Shown here piece after piece: positions 54,301-62,330 of a DNA stretch of 64,000 nt (positions within the stretch are counted from its first letter, which is position 1; the number at the start of each line of letters is the position of its first letter). The translations under genes were made by a program, and so were the position numbers. The DNA lies in NCBI GenBank assembly GCA_947044365.1, contig OX345648.1, forward strand, positions 1,563,501-1,627,500. Reading direction: 5' to 3'. Under the pieces are notes generated by a model, which did no database searches, was not told the origin of the DNA, and saw only the letters and a program-made list of their open reading frames with translations. Source of the stretch: Petrosia ficiformis. Lineage: Eukaryota > Porifera > Demospongiae > Haplosclerida > Petrosiidae.

Positions 54301-57300
54301 CATGTACATGTATAACAGTACCTGTAAACATATATATATAATTTAGTTTACCAGTAGGCACAGCAATAAACACATTTAGATGATACATATACATGTACAT
54401 GTACATGTATAACAGTACCTGTAAACATATATATATAATTTAGTTTACCAGTAGGCACAGCAATAAACACATTGAGATGATACATATACATGTACATGTA
54501 CATGTATAACAGTACCTGTAAACATATATATATAATTTAGTTTACCAGTAGGCACAGCAATAAACACATTGAGATGATACATATACATGTACATGTACAT
54601 GTATAACAGTACCTGTAAACATATATATATAATTTAGTTTACCAGTAGGCACAGCAATAAACACATTGAGATGATACATATACATGTACATGTACATGTA
54701 TAACAGTACCTGTAAACATATATATATAATTTAGTTTACCAGTAGGCACAGCAATAAACACATTGAGATGATACATATACATGTACATGTACATGTATAA
54801 CAGTACCTGTAAACATATATATATAATTTAGTTCACCAGTAGGCACAGCAATAAACACATTTAGATGATACATATACATGTACATGTACATGTATAACAG
54901 TACCTGTAAACATATATATATAATTTAGTTTACCAGTAGGCAAGAAGATGAAAAAATCAAAGAAACAAGTGTATATAGAGAAAAAAACATCCCTATATTT
55001 GCTTTGTGATGACTATGTATTTGCTGATGGCACTAGTGTCTCTACCTTTCTGCCAGGTGTACTCCTGGGGCCTGAAGACGTAAGTGTAAGCCTAATTGCA
55101 GTCTAAATACACAGATGTTCCTGGGTGGTCTTTAGCTCAAACGCGCGTTTTTTTACGCGCCACACCCATTAATTGACCAAGCCCCCGGGAATGACGCAAC
55201 TTCCTTAACTACGTATACAACGCATAGTCGCGCAAGTGACACAAGAAAAAAAATATATATATATACATTAAACCCCGTGGAAAGCAATTATAGGGATGGC
55301 CCTACGGGCCATAAAAACAGTAAAAGGTGAAGTATGAAAGTGAAAGAGTACTATAATTATGATAATGATAATAACTGTCAAATTATATATATACTTATCA
55401 TATAATGAAACCCAGTATTAACAACATTTATGTACATGTGCTGTTTATAAATAATAAATGTGTATATAAAAAGGAAACCATTTTTTTGTAACTAACACAA
55501 ACTGAAAAAAAGGTTTTGTGTTATATAAAGAATCATCATAATGAATACTGAAAACACAATATGGAACCTTTATGGAATACATGTATGTAAATGTACGTAT
55601 ATACATGTACAATTGTACATGATGACTTCAGATGAGAAGAAAGAAAGAAAGACAAGCAACTACACATGTACATGTACATACACATATATAATCACTATGT
55701 GTACATACACACATGTACATGTACATACAATCATTCATGTACTTGTATGTGGGCTCATTACTGGACAGCTGCTTTATGGACAGGTGCTCCAGATTGGCAT
55801 AATGGTTGGCCTTTGATTTCTTTCTTTCTTTGTGAGTTATGTATATACTTTTATGTTAAAAGATTAAATTTTTTATTCATATGATTATATACTATATGTG
55901 TATGTGTGTGTATGTTATATGTATATATGTGTGTGTGTGTGTGTGTGTGCATATATTATATATAATTATATGTGATTTTATTCAAACACACGGGCATTAG
56001 ATGAGTGGGGAAACTTGGCTCGCCATAACATATCTTTAACCCACTGTTCCCAGGTCTCAAGACTGGGCATTTAGTGCTCCATTCCTTTCTAAGCCATTGT
56101 AGCTGTCCCTGAAGTTTCTTAACCGTTATGACTGTTTCCTAAAGTTTCTAACCCATTATGACTAGTCTGGTGTAGCCACACCCTTCACATAGAGGAGGAA
56201 GGGTCTGGTATAGTTAGCACAGAGCATTTGTGCAGTGCTGCAGGATTTTTGCAGCCCAATCAGATTGCACGGAAGCTAATTTAATGCATTCTGAAAGAAA
56301 ATGGCCTCCCATAGTTGAACTTGTAAAGAAACAAGCTGTTTCTCTCTGGTATACAAGTCTTCAGGACAAGCAGACTAGAGTAGTGTTTGGTTTTGTGTGT
56401 GGGAATGACGTTATCACAGCTAAAAGAATCTGTTTGCATGGTTACCAGTTGTGCATGCACTGCAAACACTCGCCAATGATGTCTTACTGCATCTAATGAA
56501 GCATGATTTCGACATCATTGGCTTCCATTTCCAGTAAAGTGAGTTAGAATAAACCTGAGAAAGTTGCTTGTGAAACACCACACCTACATAGTTTGTTTGT
56601 TTTAGCATTCCACGGTCACAAGTCTTACATGTTAACACTACCAGATCCTTCCTCCTTTATGCAAAGGGTGTGGCTACACCAGACTAACTGTGGCTGTTAT
56701 ATTTTCGAAGCCATCAAATCTGTTAAATTTTAACTTCAGGGACATGTAAATACAATCATTACATGTACAGAGATTATGTATTTGCACATATAATCATTAC
56801 ATGTACATACAATCATTACATGTACATACACATGTACATGTATATACAATCATTACATGTACAGACACATGTACATGTATATACAATCATTACATGTACA
56901 GACACATGTACATGTATATAGAATCATTATATGTACAGACACATGTACTGTATATGCACATACATGTACATACACATGTACATGTATGTGCATGTAAATA
57001 CAATCATTACATGTACAGAGATTATGTACTGTATATGTACTGTATATGCACATATAATCATTACATGTACATACAATCATTACATGTACATACACATGTA
57101 CATGTATATACAATCATTACATGTACAGACACATGTACATGTATATAGAATCATTACATGTACATGTATATAGAATCATTATATGTACAGACACATGTAC
57201 TGTATATGCACATACATGTACATACAATCATTACATGTACATACACATGTACATGTACATACAATCATTACATGTACAGACACATGTACTGTATATGCAC

Positions 57301-59779
57301 ATACATGTACATACAATCATTACATGTACAGACACATGTACTGTATATGCACATACATGTACATACACATGTACATGTACATACAATCACTATATGTACA
57401 GACACATGTACTGTATACAGCACATACAATTATTACATGTACATACACATGATGTTATCGGAGATGTAGAAAGAAAGAGAGAAAGAAAGACACCTGAGGC
57501 AAATGGAAAAATGAAAATGAAAGTTGCCTCAGGTGGGATTCGAACCCACGACACTCTGTACTCCAGACAGATGCTCTACCAACTGAGCTACCAAGGCAGC
57601 CCAGCTGGCAGGGTCCAAATCAAACATCTCATATGCCTGTATGAACAGGCTGATTTAACACTAGGCATTAGGTGAAGGCCGGGGTAATGAAACCACCAAA
57701 GACAACAACACCAAACCTAAGCATATACATGATGTTATTGGAGATGTAGAAAGAAAGAAAGAAAGAGAGAAAGAAAGAAAGAAAGACACCTGAGGCAAAT
57801 GAAAAAATGAAAATGAGAGTTGCCTCAGGTGGGATGTACATGTACATACAATTGTTAAATGTACATACAATCATTACTGTTTATACAATCACTACAAGTA
57901 CATACAATCATTACATGTAAATACACATGCACATGTACATACTGATAACAGGTGATCTTGAACATGTTCAGATAATCTAAATCCTCTTATTTTTGTCATT
58001 AGATCCACAAATTCTACAGCAGGTATGGTACCACTTTGATCCTTATCACGAAGTCTAAATGCTTGACGAGCATGTTCGGTAGGTAAATTCTGCAAAAAGA
58101 GAGAAATGAAGAGGAATTGTTGAAGGAGAATTGTTGAAGGAAAAGGAACAGACATTGTGAGGAAGGAAAGGAGAAAGAAGACAGAAAGTGGGGAAGAATA
58201 AAATAAAGACTTTTAGACAATGTTGTAAACAGGTTATGGAAACATTCAGCCAACTGCTGGCTATATTTCAACACTCGTGTCCTGTTCCCCATATACAGTA
58301 TACAGTTCAGTTTTAATTTACTGGACATTCACTACCTTTATTGGACAATGTCCTGTATGACTGGCTGTTTCCACACCACTGGTTGTATATACATGTAACC
58401 ATTAACTAGCTTTAATATGGTATTATCTTCGCCATTTTATTTAGGTTTTTAATTATAGTAATGTGTACTAAGTAAGTACTGATATATCCAAATCAGAGTT
58501 TTTGATACGTTTTGAAGCATGGGCCAAATTGGCTCAACAATGGTTAGTGTGTGCACCATTGGGAATACATTTTGAGCCAATTAACAAATAGTTAATGTTG
58601 TTAGTGACAATATAATCATAATTAACTGTGCCATCTGGTCCAAAGAGAGAACTGTGCTGTGCCAAATAAGAAGCTCTTTGGGCCAATGCTGCACCATATG
58701 AGCTTATCAAAAACACTGATCCACATATTGATATTATTGTCATGATACAATATTGGCTATTGGGTGTGTCACTACCAGGGCTGGAAAAATTAATCGGGGG
58801 ATTAATCAATTGTTTTTGAAAATTCTTCTGATAATCGATTATAAGTCTGTGATATCGATTATGCTAATTATTCCAGAAGACATACTTTTCAAGCACACAA
58901 CAGCAAATTATGGGAAGTGATAGGAAGCCTTTTTGATAATCAGATGGGAGGAGTTTCCTGTATTAATTGACTTAATTGGCCTAATTACTTCCGCTGATTT
59001 TAATCGATTATCAATCAATTTGAAGTTAGTGATAATCAATTTCAGAATCTCACCCGATTCCCAGCCCTAGTCAATACACTAGAGTGGTCAGTTTAACTGA
59101 TGTTATTATGTACTATTAATACACATGTACATGGAAAATACTAATCAGAACATACCAGCTTTTATTTATAACTTACCGTTTAACAAAGCAGTATACCGAT
59201 ACAAAGCTGATACTAATGGAACCATTACTAATATATATTTAATATGAACCATAATATGTGACCTACATGAATATTTGAAAAGGAACACTTTCTCACAAAA
59301 TATTTTTATCAAACGCTCACCTTCAATTGCTGGTCATTCCACAATTTTGTACACAAAGCAAACAAAATTTGGTACCTAAGAAGCCTAATAACAGCTCTTC
59401 CTGGATACCAAATTTCATTGACTTCCTGTACAAAGTATATGGGCAATTGAGTGTAAGCAATTGATCAAAGTAATTTTGGAAGAAAGTATCCCTTTTTGAA
59501 AAGCAGATGTATATACAATGTACCTGAAGAAGTTGACTGAATTCATAATAGTCCAGACCATGTGACTTGTCTTGACCAAAATATTGTTTAACAAATGTAC
59601 ACTCAAAATCAAAAGGGACAGCTTGACAGAGAGTGGTAGCACTTAGAACCTTCTTGAAATTACCTGTTGAGTTAAATATATGATAATAGACCAATGGATG
59701 TTTGATGAATATATCATGTGAAGGGTTAGATAGATACATGTAAATACACATATTTACATGTAGCATCACATTTGTGAAA

Positions 59780-59817
<38 letters not shown>

Positions 59818-60002
59818 CAATACACAAACAATACACACACAGTGTTTCCTTTGGGATCAATAAACATGTGTGTGGAGGGGTACATCAATGGTACATGCCA
59901 TTTGGTCAACATTGCTGAAAAACAGTAAACAATGTATTTCAATATAAACTTTAAAATTGAAGGGTGGAGGAGCAGTGCCAGTGTACCACCCTTTGAGAAA
60001 CA

Positions 60003-60059
<57 letters not shown>

Positions 60060-60807
60060 ACACACACATACCATAAGATACTTTTCCCACATTATCCAAA
60101 TCAAACATTTTGAATGCCATTTGATTAACAGCATCAGGAGAACAAAGTAAAGACTCAAATGAACGAAACTCCGTAAATGATATAAGACTGTGTAAGATAA
60201 ATAGATTATGAGAATGTGAATACTACAATATACTCTATGTGTGAGATTATGTGAGTTTGTATGTCGATGTGTGTGAGTATGTGTGTACATGTGTATGCAT
60301 GTGAGACAGTGTACGTGTACATGTACAATGTATGTAGCTACAAGGTGTTTCGGACAAAGGGTGGCACCATGGTGCTTCCCCATCCTTTAATTATAAAGTT
60401 TATGCTGAAAACAACATTTTGCAACATTGTTGACCAAACATTACATACATGTACCTCTGGTGCAGTCTCCCAAACTTAATATTTTATCCTACAGGAAACA
60501 CTGTGTGTGTGCGTGTGTATGTATGTGTATGTGTAACACTGTATCACTGTGTGTGTGCGTGTAATACTGTATCCCTTTGTGTGTGTATAATACTGTATCG
60601 CTAAATACATGTGTGTGTAATACTGTATCACTGTGTGTGAGGATGAAGTAATAGAGGTACTTACTCATCTTGGGTAGTATCGGCCATTGCTCCTAGTCTA
60701 TGTAAGGTTTCTTCATTTGGGTTTCCCTCATCAAGAATCTGAAGGAACTTACAGACAAAGTCGCTTACACTCATAAACTGTTCACCATCTTCTTTCACTG
60801 ATGCATA
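37321..60807 (-). CDS. SLC25A12/13: Calcium-binding mitochondrial aspartate/glutamate carrier (aralar/citrin)
   Basis: Exchanges matrix aspartate for cytosolic glutamate plus a proton across the inner mitochondrial membrane (malate-aspartate shuttle), with a calcium-sensing N-terminus. Exons in order: 60665-60807, 60072-60187, 59524-59663, 57943-58089, 46885-47017, 46145-46238, 45963-46062, 45299-45374, 44501-44653, 44034-44167, 42702-42839, 41259-41397, 40696-40751, 40287-40389, 38358-38448 and 37321-37534 (stop TAA). All join in phase with AG/GT borders, about 658 residues. The calcium loop DTTQDDLISFTE keeps the ligand pattern of the family's functional EF-hand. The three carrier signatures are [16 protein letters not shown] and PADVIKTR. 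The conserved C-terminal PDHIGGYRL block is present. The first exon (about 20 residues including the start Met) was not found. The 10.9-kb intron 47018-57942 contains a giant tandem array, and several MITEs sit in other introns. Confidence 0.95.
37580..37755. repeat. (ATCC)n microsatellite
   Basis: Imperfect CATCCATC repeats in the 5' flank of the carrier's last exon (that is, in its last intron). They create long spurious open frames rich in His, Pro, Ser and Ile. Confidence 0.9.
37911..37960. repeat. Nested palindrome
   Basis: Outer arms ATAATTTGCATA and TATGCAAATTAT enclose a second hairpin ACTGACTTCT, CATA, AGAAGTCAGT. The arms contain the octamer ATTTGCAT. Lies in the last intron of the carrier gene. 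Confidence 0.8.
38524..38708. mobile_element. hAT-like MITE
   Basis: Ends TAGATAGGATTGGACAATAT and TTGTCAAACCCTA are related to the TAGGGTTGGGC family. Flanking 8-mers are CATGTATG (38516-38523) and CATGTATA (38709-38716), 7 of 8 matching. The left tip seems to have a small duplication. Confidence 0.55.
38945..39300. repeat. Dispersed palindrome-tipped repeat, copy 5
   Basis: Begins TTTTTATGGCCC, then ATCCCTATGATTGCTTTCC, GTAGTTAATGGATTAGCGTC, CTAGCTGTTG and ends in the ATGGCTGAC-type block (inverted here as GTCAGCCATGATTACTG) also found at 28120. The order shows that the two blocks belong to one longer element. Confidence 0.7.
39311..39400 (-). repeat. Truncated tRNA-derived SINE
   Basis: Shares ATCAGGAGGCTCAAGCTCC and the AAGAGCGCCCATCAAAC flank with 32012-32110. 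The A box is present, but the B-box side is missing. Confidence 0.6.
40054..40127 (-). repeat. tRNA-like repeat with intact Pol III boxes
   Basis: On the - strand the A box is TAGCTCAGTGG and the B box is GGTTCGATTCC. The T arm CTGGG/CCCAG pairs fully. The acceptor stem pairs at 5 of 7 positions and the anticodon arm does not form, so it is a SINE head and not a tRNA gene. Confidence 0.65.
40835..41060. repeat. Minisatellite, roughly 40-bp unit
   Basis: About five copies of the TTACACTTTATGACAATG unit, shorter than the paralogous array at 1505-1925, so copy number changed after duplication. Confidence 0.85.
41500..41790. repeat. Tandem repeat with TGGATCAACAAATAC unit
   Basis: Four to five imperfect units of about 60 bp, each with TGGATCAACAAATAC followed by ACATGTACATGT runs. 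One unit only in copy 1 of the duplication (near 2543). Confidence 0.8.
42300..42380. repeat. (AT)n microsatellite
   Basis: TATATA run with a few AAAT interruptions, intronic. Confidence 0.9.
42842..43020. repeat. Polypurine (GGA/GAA) tract
   Basis: About 180 bp almost free of pyrimidines on the + strand, starting 3 bp from the acceptor of exon 42702-42839. On the transcribed strand it forms an unusually long polypyrimidine tract. Mirror symmetry could allow triplex (H-DNA) formation. Confidence 0.9.
43301..43430. mobile_element. Possible MITE
   Basis: Inverted ends TTCCAAACTGAAGTTA and TAACTTCAGTTTGGAA, 130 bp apart end to end. No target duplication was resolved. Confidence 0.5.
43488..43876. 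repeat. Tandem repeat, 65-bp unit, six copies
   Basis: Nearly perfect 65-bp units starting GAGTTACAGTATAATCATG. The last two carry the same TGACATT variant, and the last has a 6-bp ACATGC insertion. Located in a carrier intron. Confidence 0.95.
44229..44445. mobile_element. hAT-like MITE, CAGAGTTTTTGATA family
   Basis: Ends CAGAGGTTTTGATACG and TTATCAAAAACACTG. About 85 percent alike by eye to 58494-58718. Flanking 8-mers agree only weakly (ACTGGTAC and ATGTGTAC, 5 of 8). It lies between two carrier exons. Confidence 0.7.
44760..44975 (-). repeat. tRNA-derived SINE, copy A
   Basis: The tRNA-like core is 44831-44902, with B box GGTTCGAATCC intact. It is preceded by the CATCTCATACACCTGTATA block and followed by AGAGGCAATGGAAATGAGAG and a poly-purine GAAAGA tail sequence. 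Same layout as 57440-57665. Confidence 0.75.
45607..45804. mobile_element. TA-flanked MITE
   Basis: 198 bp, inverted ends of about 36 bp starting TGTCAATAAAAAGTCACCAT and TGTCAATAAAATGTCATCAT, with TA on both sides. Interior repeats CTACAGTAGT. Tc1/mariner-like by target site. Lies in the carrier intron. Confidence 0.78.
46739..46860. mobile_element. hAT-like MITE with perfect 8-bp target duplication
   Basis: 122 bp, ends CAAAGGTGTGGAAACA and TGTTTCCACACCACTG, flanked by GATGTACA on both sides (46731-46738, 46861-46868). Sits only 24 bp beyond the donor of carrier exon 46885-47017. A sister lies at 58230-58381. A solo right end occurs near 42060. Confidence 0.85.
47041..54942. repeat. Giant minisatellite, 97-bp unit, about 80 copies
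   Basis: Head-to-tail units contain ACAGTACCTGTAAACATATA, TAGTTTACCAGTAGGCACAG, CAATAAACACAT and a variable number of ACATGT words. The usual length is 97 bp, with a 91-bp variant that lacks one ACATGT. A recurrent one-base variant (ACATTTAGATG or ACATTGAGATG) is intermingled along the array. Three units carry the same longer insert with CATAACATATGCACATAATT (about 47700, 51816 and 53059), matching the left flank at 47078-47105. Divergence is otherwise very low, pointing to recent homogenisation. The array lies in the 10.9-kb carrier intron 47018-57942. Confidence 0.98.
54965..55316. repeat. Dispersed palindrome-tipped repeat, copy 6
   Basis: Directly follows the minisatellite. Nearly identical to 30428-30960 in the blocks TATATTTGCTTTGTGATGAC, ACGCGCGTTTTTTTACGCG, CGCATAGTCGCGCAAGTGAC and GGCCCTACGGGCC. 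Confidence 0.8.
56163..56686. mobile_element. Mutator-like element, TAGTCTGG ends
   Basis: 524 bp with inverted ends TAGTCTGGTGTAGCCACACC and the exact complement of that word at the right. The arms continue AGGAGGAAGG over about 50 bp. Flanking 9-mers CATTATGAC and ACTGTGGCT do not match, so the target duplication has decayed or the ends come from two insertions. The 88-codon frame inside (56230-56496) has no recognisable domain. Confidence 0.72.
56740..57450. repeat. Minisatellite of ACATGTACAGACACATG units
   Basis: Irregular tandem units of about 35-60 bp containing AATCATTACATGTACA and CATGTACTGTATATGCACAT. It gives long spurious frames rich in Thr, Cys, His and Tyr on both strands. Confidence 0.9.
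57440..57665 (-). repeat. tRNA-derived SINE, copy B (best preserved)
   Basis: Order on the - strand: CAGCCTGTTCATACAGGCAT leader, the tRNA-like core 57525-57597, then TTTCATTTTCATTTTTCC, TTGCCTCAGGTG and a (CTTT)n tail. The tail segment repeats the tRNA 3' acceptor half in inverted order (ACCTGAGGCAA and TTGCCTCAGGT, 11 bp), so transcripts could fold into a hairpin beyond the tRNA part. Confidence 0.8.
57525..57597 (-). tRNA. tRNA-like core of a SINE, anticodon GGA
   Basis: A complete 73-nt cloverleaf can be drawn. The acceptor GCCTTGG pairs with CTGAGGC (two G-U pairs), the D arm is GCTC/GAGC, the anticodon arm is TCTGT-CTGGAGT-ACAGA, the variable loop is 5 nt, and the T arm is GTGGG-TTCGAAT-CCCAC. 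A box TAGCTCAGTTGG and B box GGTTCGAATCC are intact. GGA would read serine TCC codons, but true tRNA-Ser has a long variable arm, which is missing. Together with two further dispersed copies, this marks it as a SINE head and not a working tRNA gene. Confidence 0.55.
57733..57835 (-). repeat. tRNA-derived SINE, copy C (tail only)
   Basis: Repeats GGAGATGTAGAAAGAAAG, ACACCTGAGGCAAATG and TTGCCTCAGGTGGGAT of copy B, then breaks off inside the T arm. Tandem to copy B, about 290 bp away. Confidence 0.75.
58230..58381. mobile_element. hAT-like MITE, sister of 46739-46860
   Basis: Ends CAGGTTATGGAAACATTCAG and CTGTTTCCACACCACTG. Flanks are GTTGTAAA (58222-58229) and GTTGTATA (58382-58389), 7 of 8 matching. 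Confidence 0.8.
58494..58718. mobile_element. hAT-like MITE, CAGAGTTTTTGATA family
   Basis: 225 bp, ends CAGAGTTTTTGATACG and TTATCAAAAACACTG. Flanks are ATCCAAAT (58486-58493) and ATCCACAT (58719-58726), 7 of 8 matching. Confidence 0.82.
58776..59069. mobile_element. hAT-like MITE, CAGGGCTGG ends
   Basis: 294 bp, ends CAGGGCTGGAAAAATTAATC and GATTCCCAGCCCTA. Flanks are GTCACTAC (58768-58775) and GTCAATAC (59070-59077), 7 of 8 matching. The interior is full of TAATCGATTA-type palindromes. Confidence 0.8.
59779..59812. repeat. (CT)n microsatellite
   Basis: About 17 CT units in the carrier intron. Confidence 0.95.
60005..60068. repeat. (CA)n microsatellite beside a carrier exon
   Basis: About 30 CA units (GT on the transcribed strand) starting 4 nt downstream of the exon 60072-60187 donor. 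Intronic CA/GT repeats next to donors can influence splicing. That is family knowledge and was not tested here. Confidence 0.95.
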
Positions 60808-62200
60808 CTGGAAAATTAAATAAAATAATGAAATCAATTCCAGTGTTTGGATTTTGCCTTCTGCACCGAGAGGAGAAGGGTACAAGTGAAGTTTAGGTTA
60901 TATATACCCCATAGCAAAAATGGAGTTGTCCATCGAGACATGGCCAGTTGCCATAGCCACGAAAAGTTAAGGTTTTTTAAAATGTTAACACAAGACCCTA
61001 ACAAAGGTGGCTGTTTCTAAATTCAGCAGACCACACCCTTGTCGCTGTGGCATATATTAATTATGTAACCTCAACTTCAATAATACCGAGACAAGGTCCA
61101 GAATGCATTTGATATCTACTTAGCCCTATTCAAGCTGGTCTGTGAATGCAGTCTTCTTCTCCAAGTGAAAGAGCAGACAGTAGACTACAGTGTTCACATA
61201 CCAATGTGTAATGTATACCAACACATCACATAAGTCAATTTTACACATATCACAAGTATTAATAATTATGTATATATATATATATAACTTCTATTGCTGT
61301 TTTTCACATATCCTCACTTTCAGAAATACACGTTTCAGTTCGTTCTTGTCAGCTCTTCTAACTGAATGGCTATGCCATGACATCTTGACTGATTTATATA
61401 AGGAAACAAACTATTTCTATGAATCGGATTAAATGGATGAATAAAGTTCTTTCAATAGAATACCTCCAACTAATGCCCATATAAGGGCGTGGTTCCTCGT
61501 GTAAGACATGTGGACTGAAGGCCTTATGATAATTTCTTGTTAGGGTTTCATACAGCATGAATGGAAGGTGTACATGCAGCAACATCTCAGCTACAAGCAT
61601 TCTGGGACCCCAGAGCTACCAAAAACAACCTCAGAGATCCTAAATTTCCTTAGGAAGTGTCCCAGAAGCATTGTGCTTTACGTGATTGATTCTTTCCCTT
61701 CCTTAACAACAAATCCTGTATAAAACCCTGATTGTACAATGTGTTGAAACAGTACATGTAATTCATGGATGCAGAGCCAATTATAAAATAAACGCCTCTC
61801 CCACTGACGACTGAAATGGTGGTTATGATCCCAGCCTGAGTCAGTTTTGGAGTACACTCCCTTCAATCAAATATAAAGTTACCACTAGTATCATTGTATA
61901 TGAGGCATCACACTAAATGTGAGGTATATAAAATTCAGTTGTGGGTAGCAGAAATACTCGACCATACTACTGGGCCCTCAACTGACTCAGTAATACAAAT
62001 TAAGTACAGTTGTTTGAAACTTGGAATGACTCATCAGTGGTCTTTGGTATGTAAATAAGTGAGTGTAACTATGGACACTTGTTTTCAGTAGTACATAGCT
62101 ATACGGTTGCTATATAACTTTAATATACTAGGTGTGGGTTTTCATGTTTTTATAATTATGAATCTATAAGTCTTCTTTTACCATATGGATTCTGACATAT
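60808..62200. other. Upstream flank of the carrier gene
   Basis: The missing first coding exon and promoter of the carrier should lie here or further right. I searched by eye for a short phase-0 exon ending in a donor and found none that is convincing. 61300-61440 is a copy of the AAATACACGTTTC dispersed repeat (TTTCAGAAATACACGTTTCA, TTCTTGTCAGCTCTTCTAAC). Confidence 0.5.
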
Positions 62201-62204
62201 CAAG

Positions 62205-62330
62205 ATGGAGATGTTATCTCTTGCGACACTGCTGTTTTTCTTTATTGTCAACACTCAATCCAGTTCGGTTACAGAATCCTCTTCACTAACCATTGTTGGA
62301 TCTAATGGTACTGATAAGCTCAAGTGTCTT
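62205..62330 (+). CDS. Candidate first exon with signal peptide, interrupted
   Basis: The ATG at 62205 opens MEMLSLATLLFFFIVNTQSS, a classical signal peptide (hydrophobic core of about 12 residues followed by small polar residues), then VTESSSLTIVGSNGTDKLKC with one N-glycosylation-like NGT site. Coding-like sequence ends where the EnSpm-like terminus CACAGAAAAAAAAGG begins (62331). It appears to be the start of a secreted or membrane protein gene cut by the transposon. No downstream exon is in the window. Confidence 0.45.

Noticed and set aside
47041..54942. CRISPR-like array
   Set aside because: Units are contiguous with no unique spacers, the unit is 97 bp, and the DNA is animal with introns.
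57525..57597. A working tRNA-Ser(GGA) gene
   Set aside because: Serine tRNAs need a long variable arm. The same core recurs with identical leader and tail at other sites, so it is a SINE head.
60808..62200. First coding exon of the aspartate/glutamate carrier
   Set aside because: Expected to encode about 20 residues ending just before YASVKEDG. No phase-0 exon with a good donor and matching peptide was found by eye.
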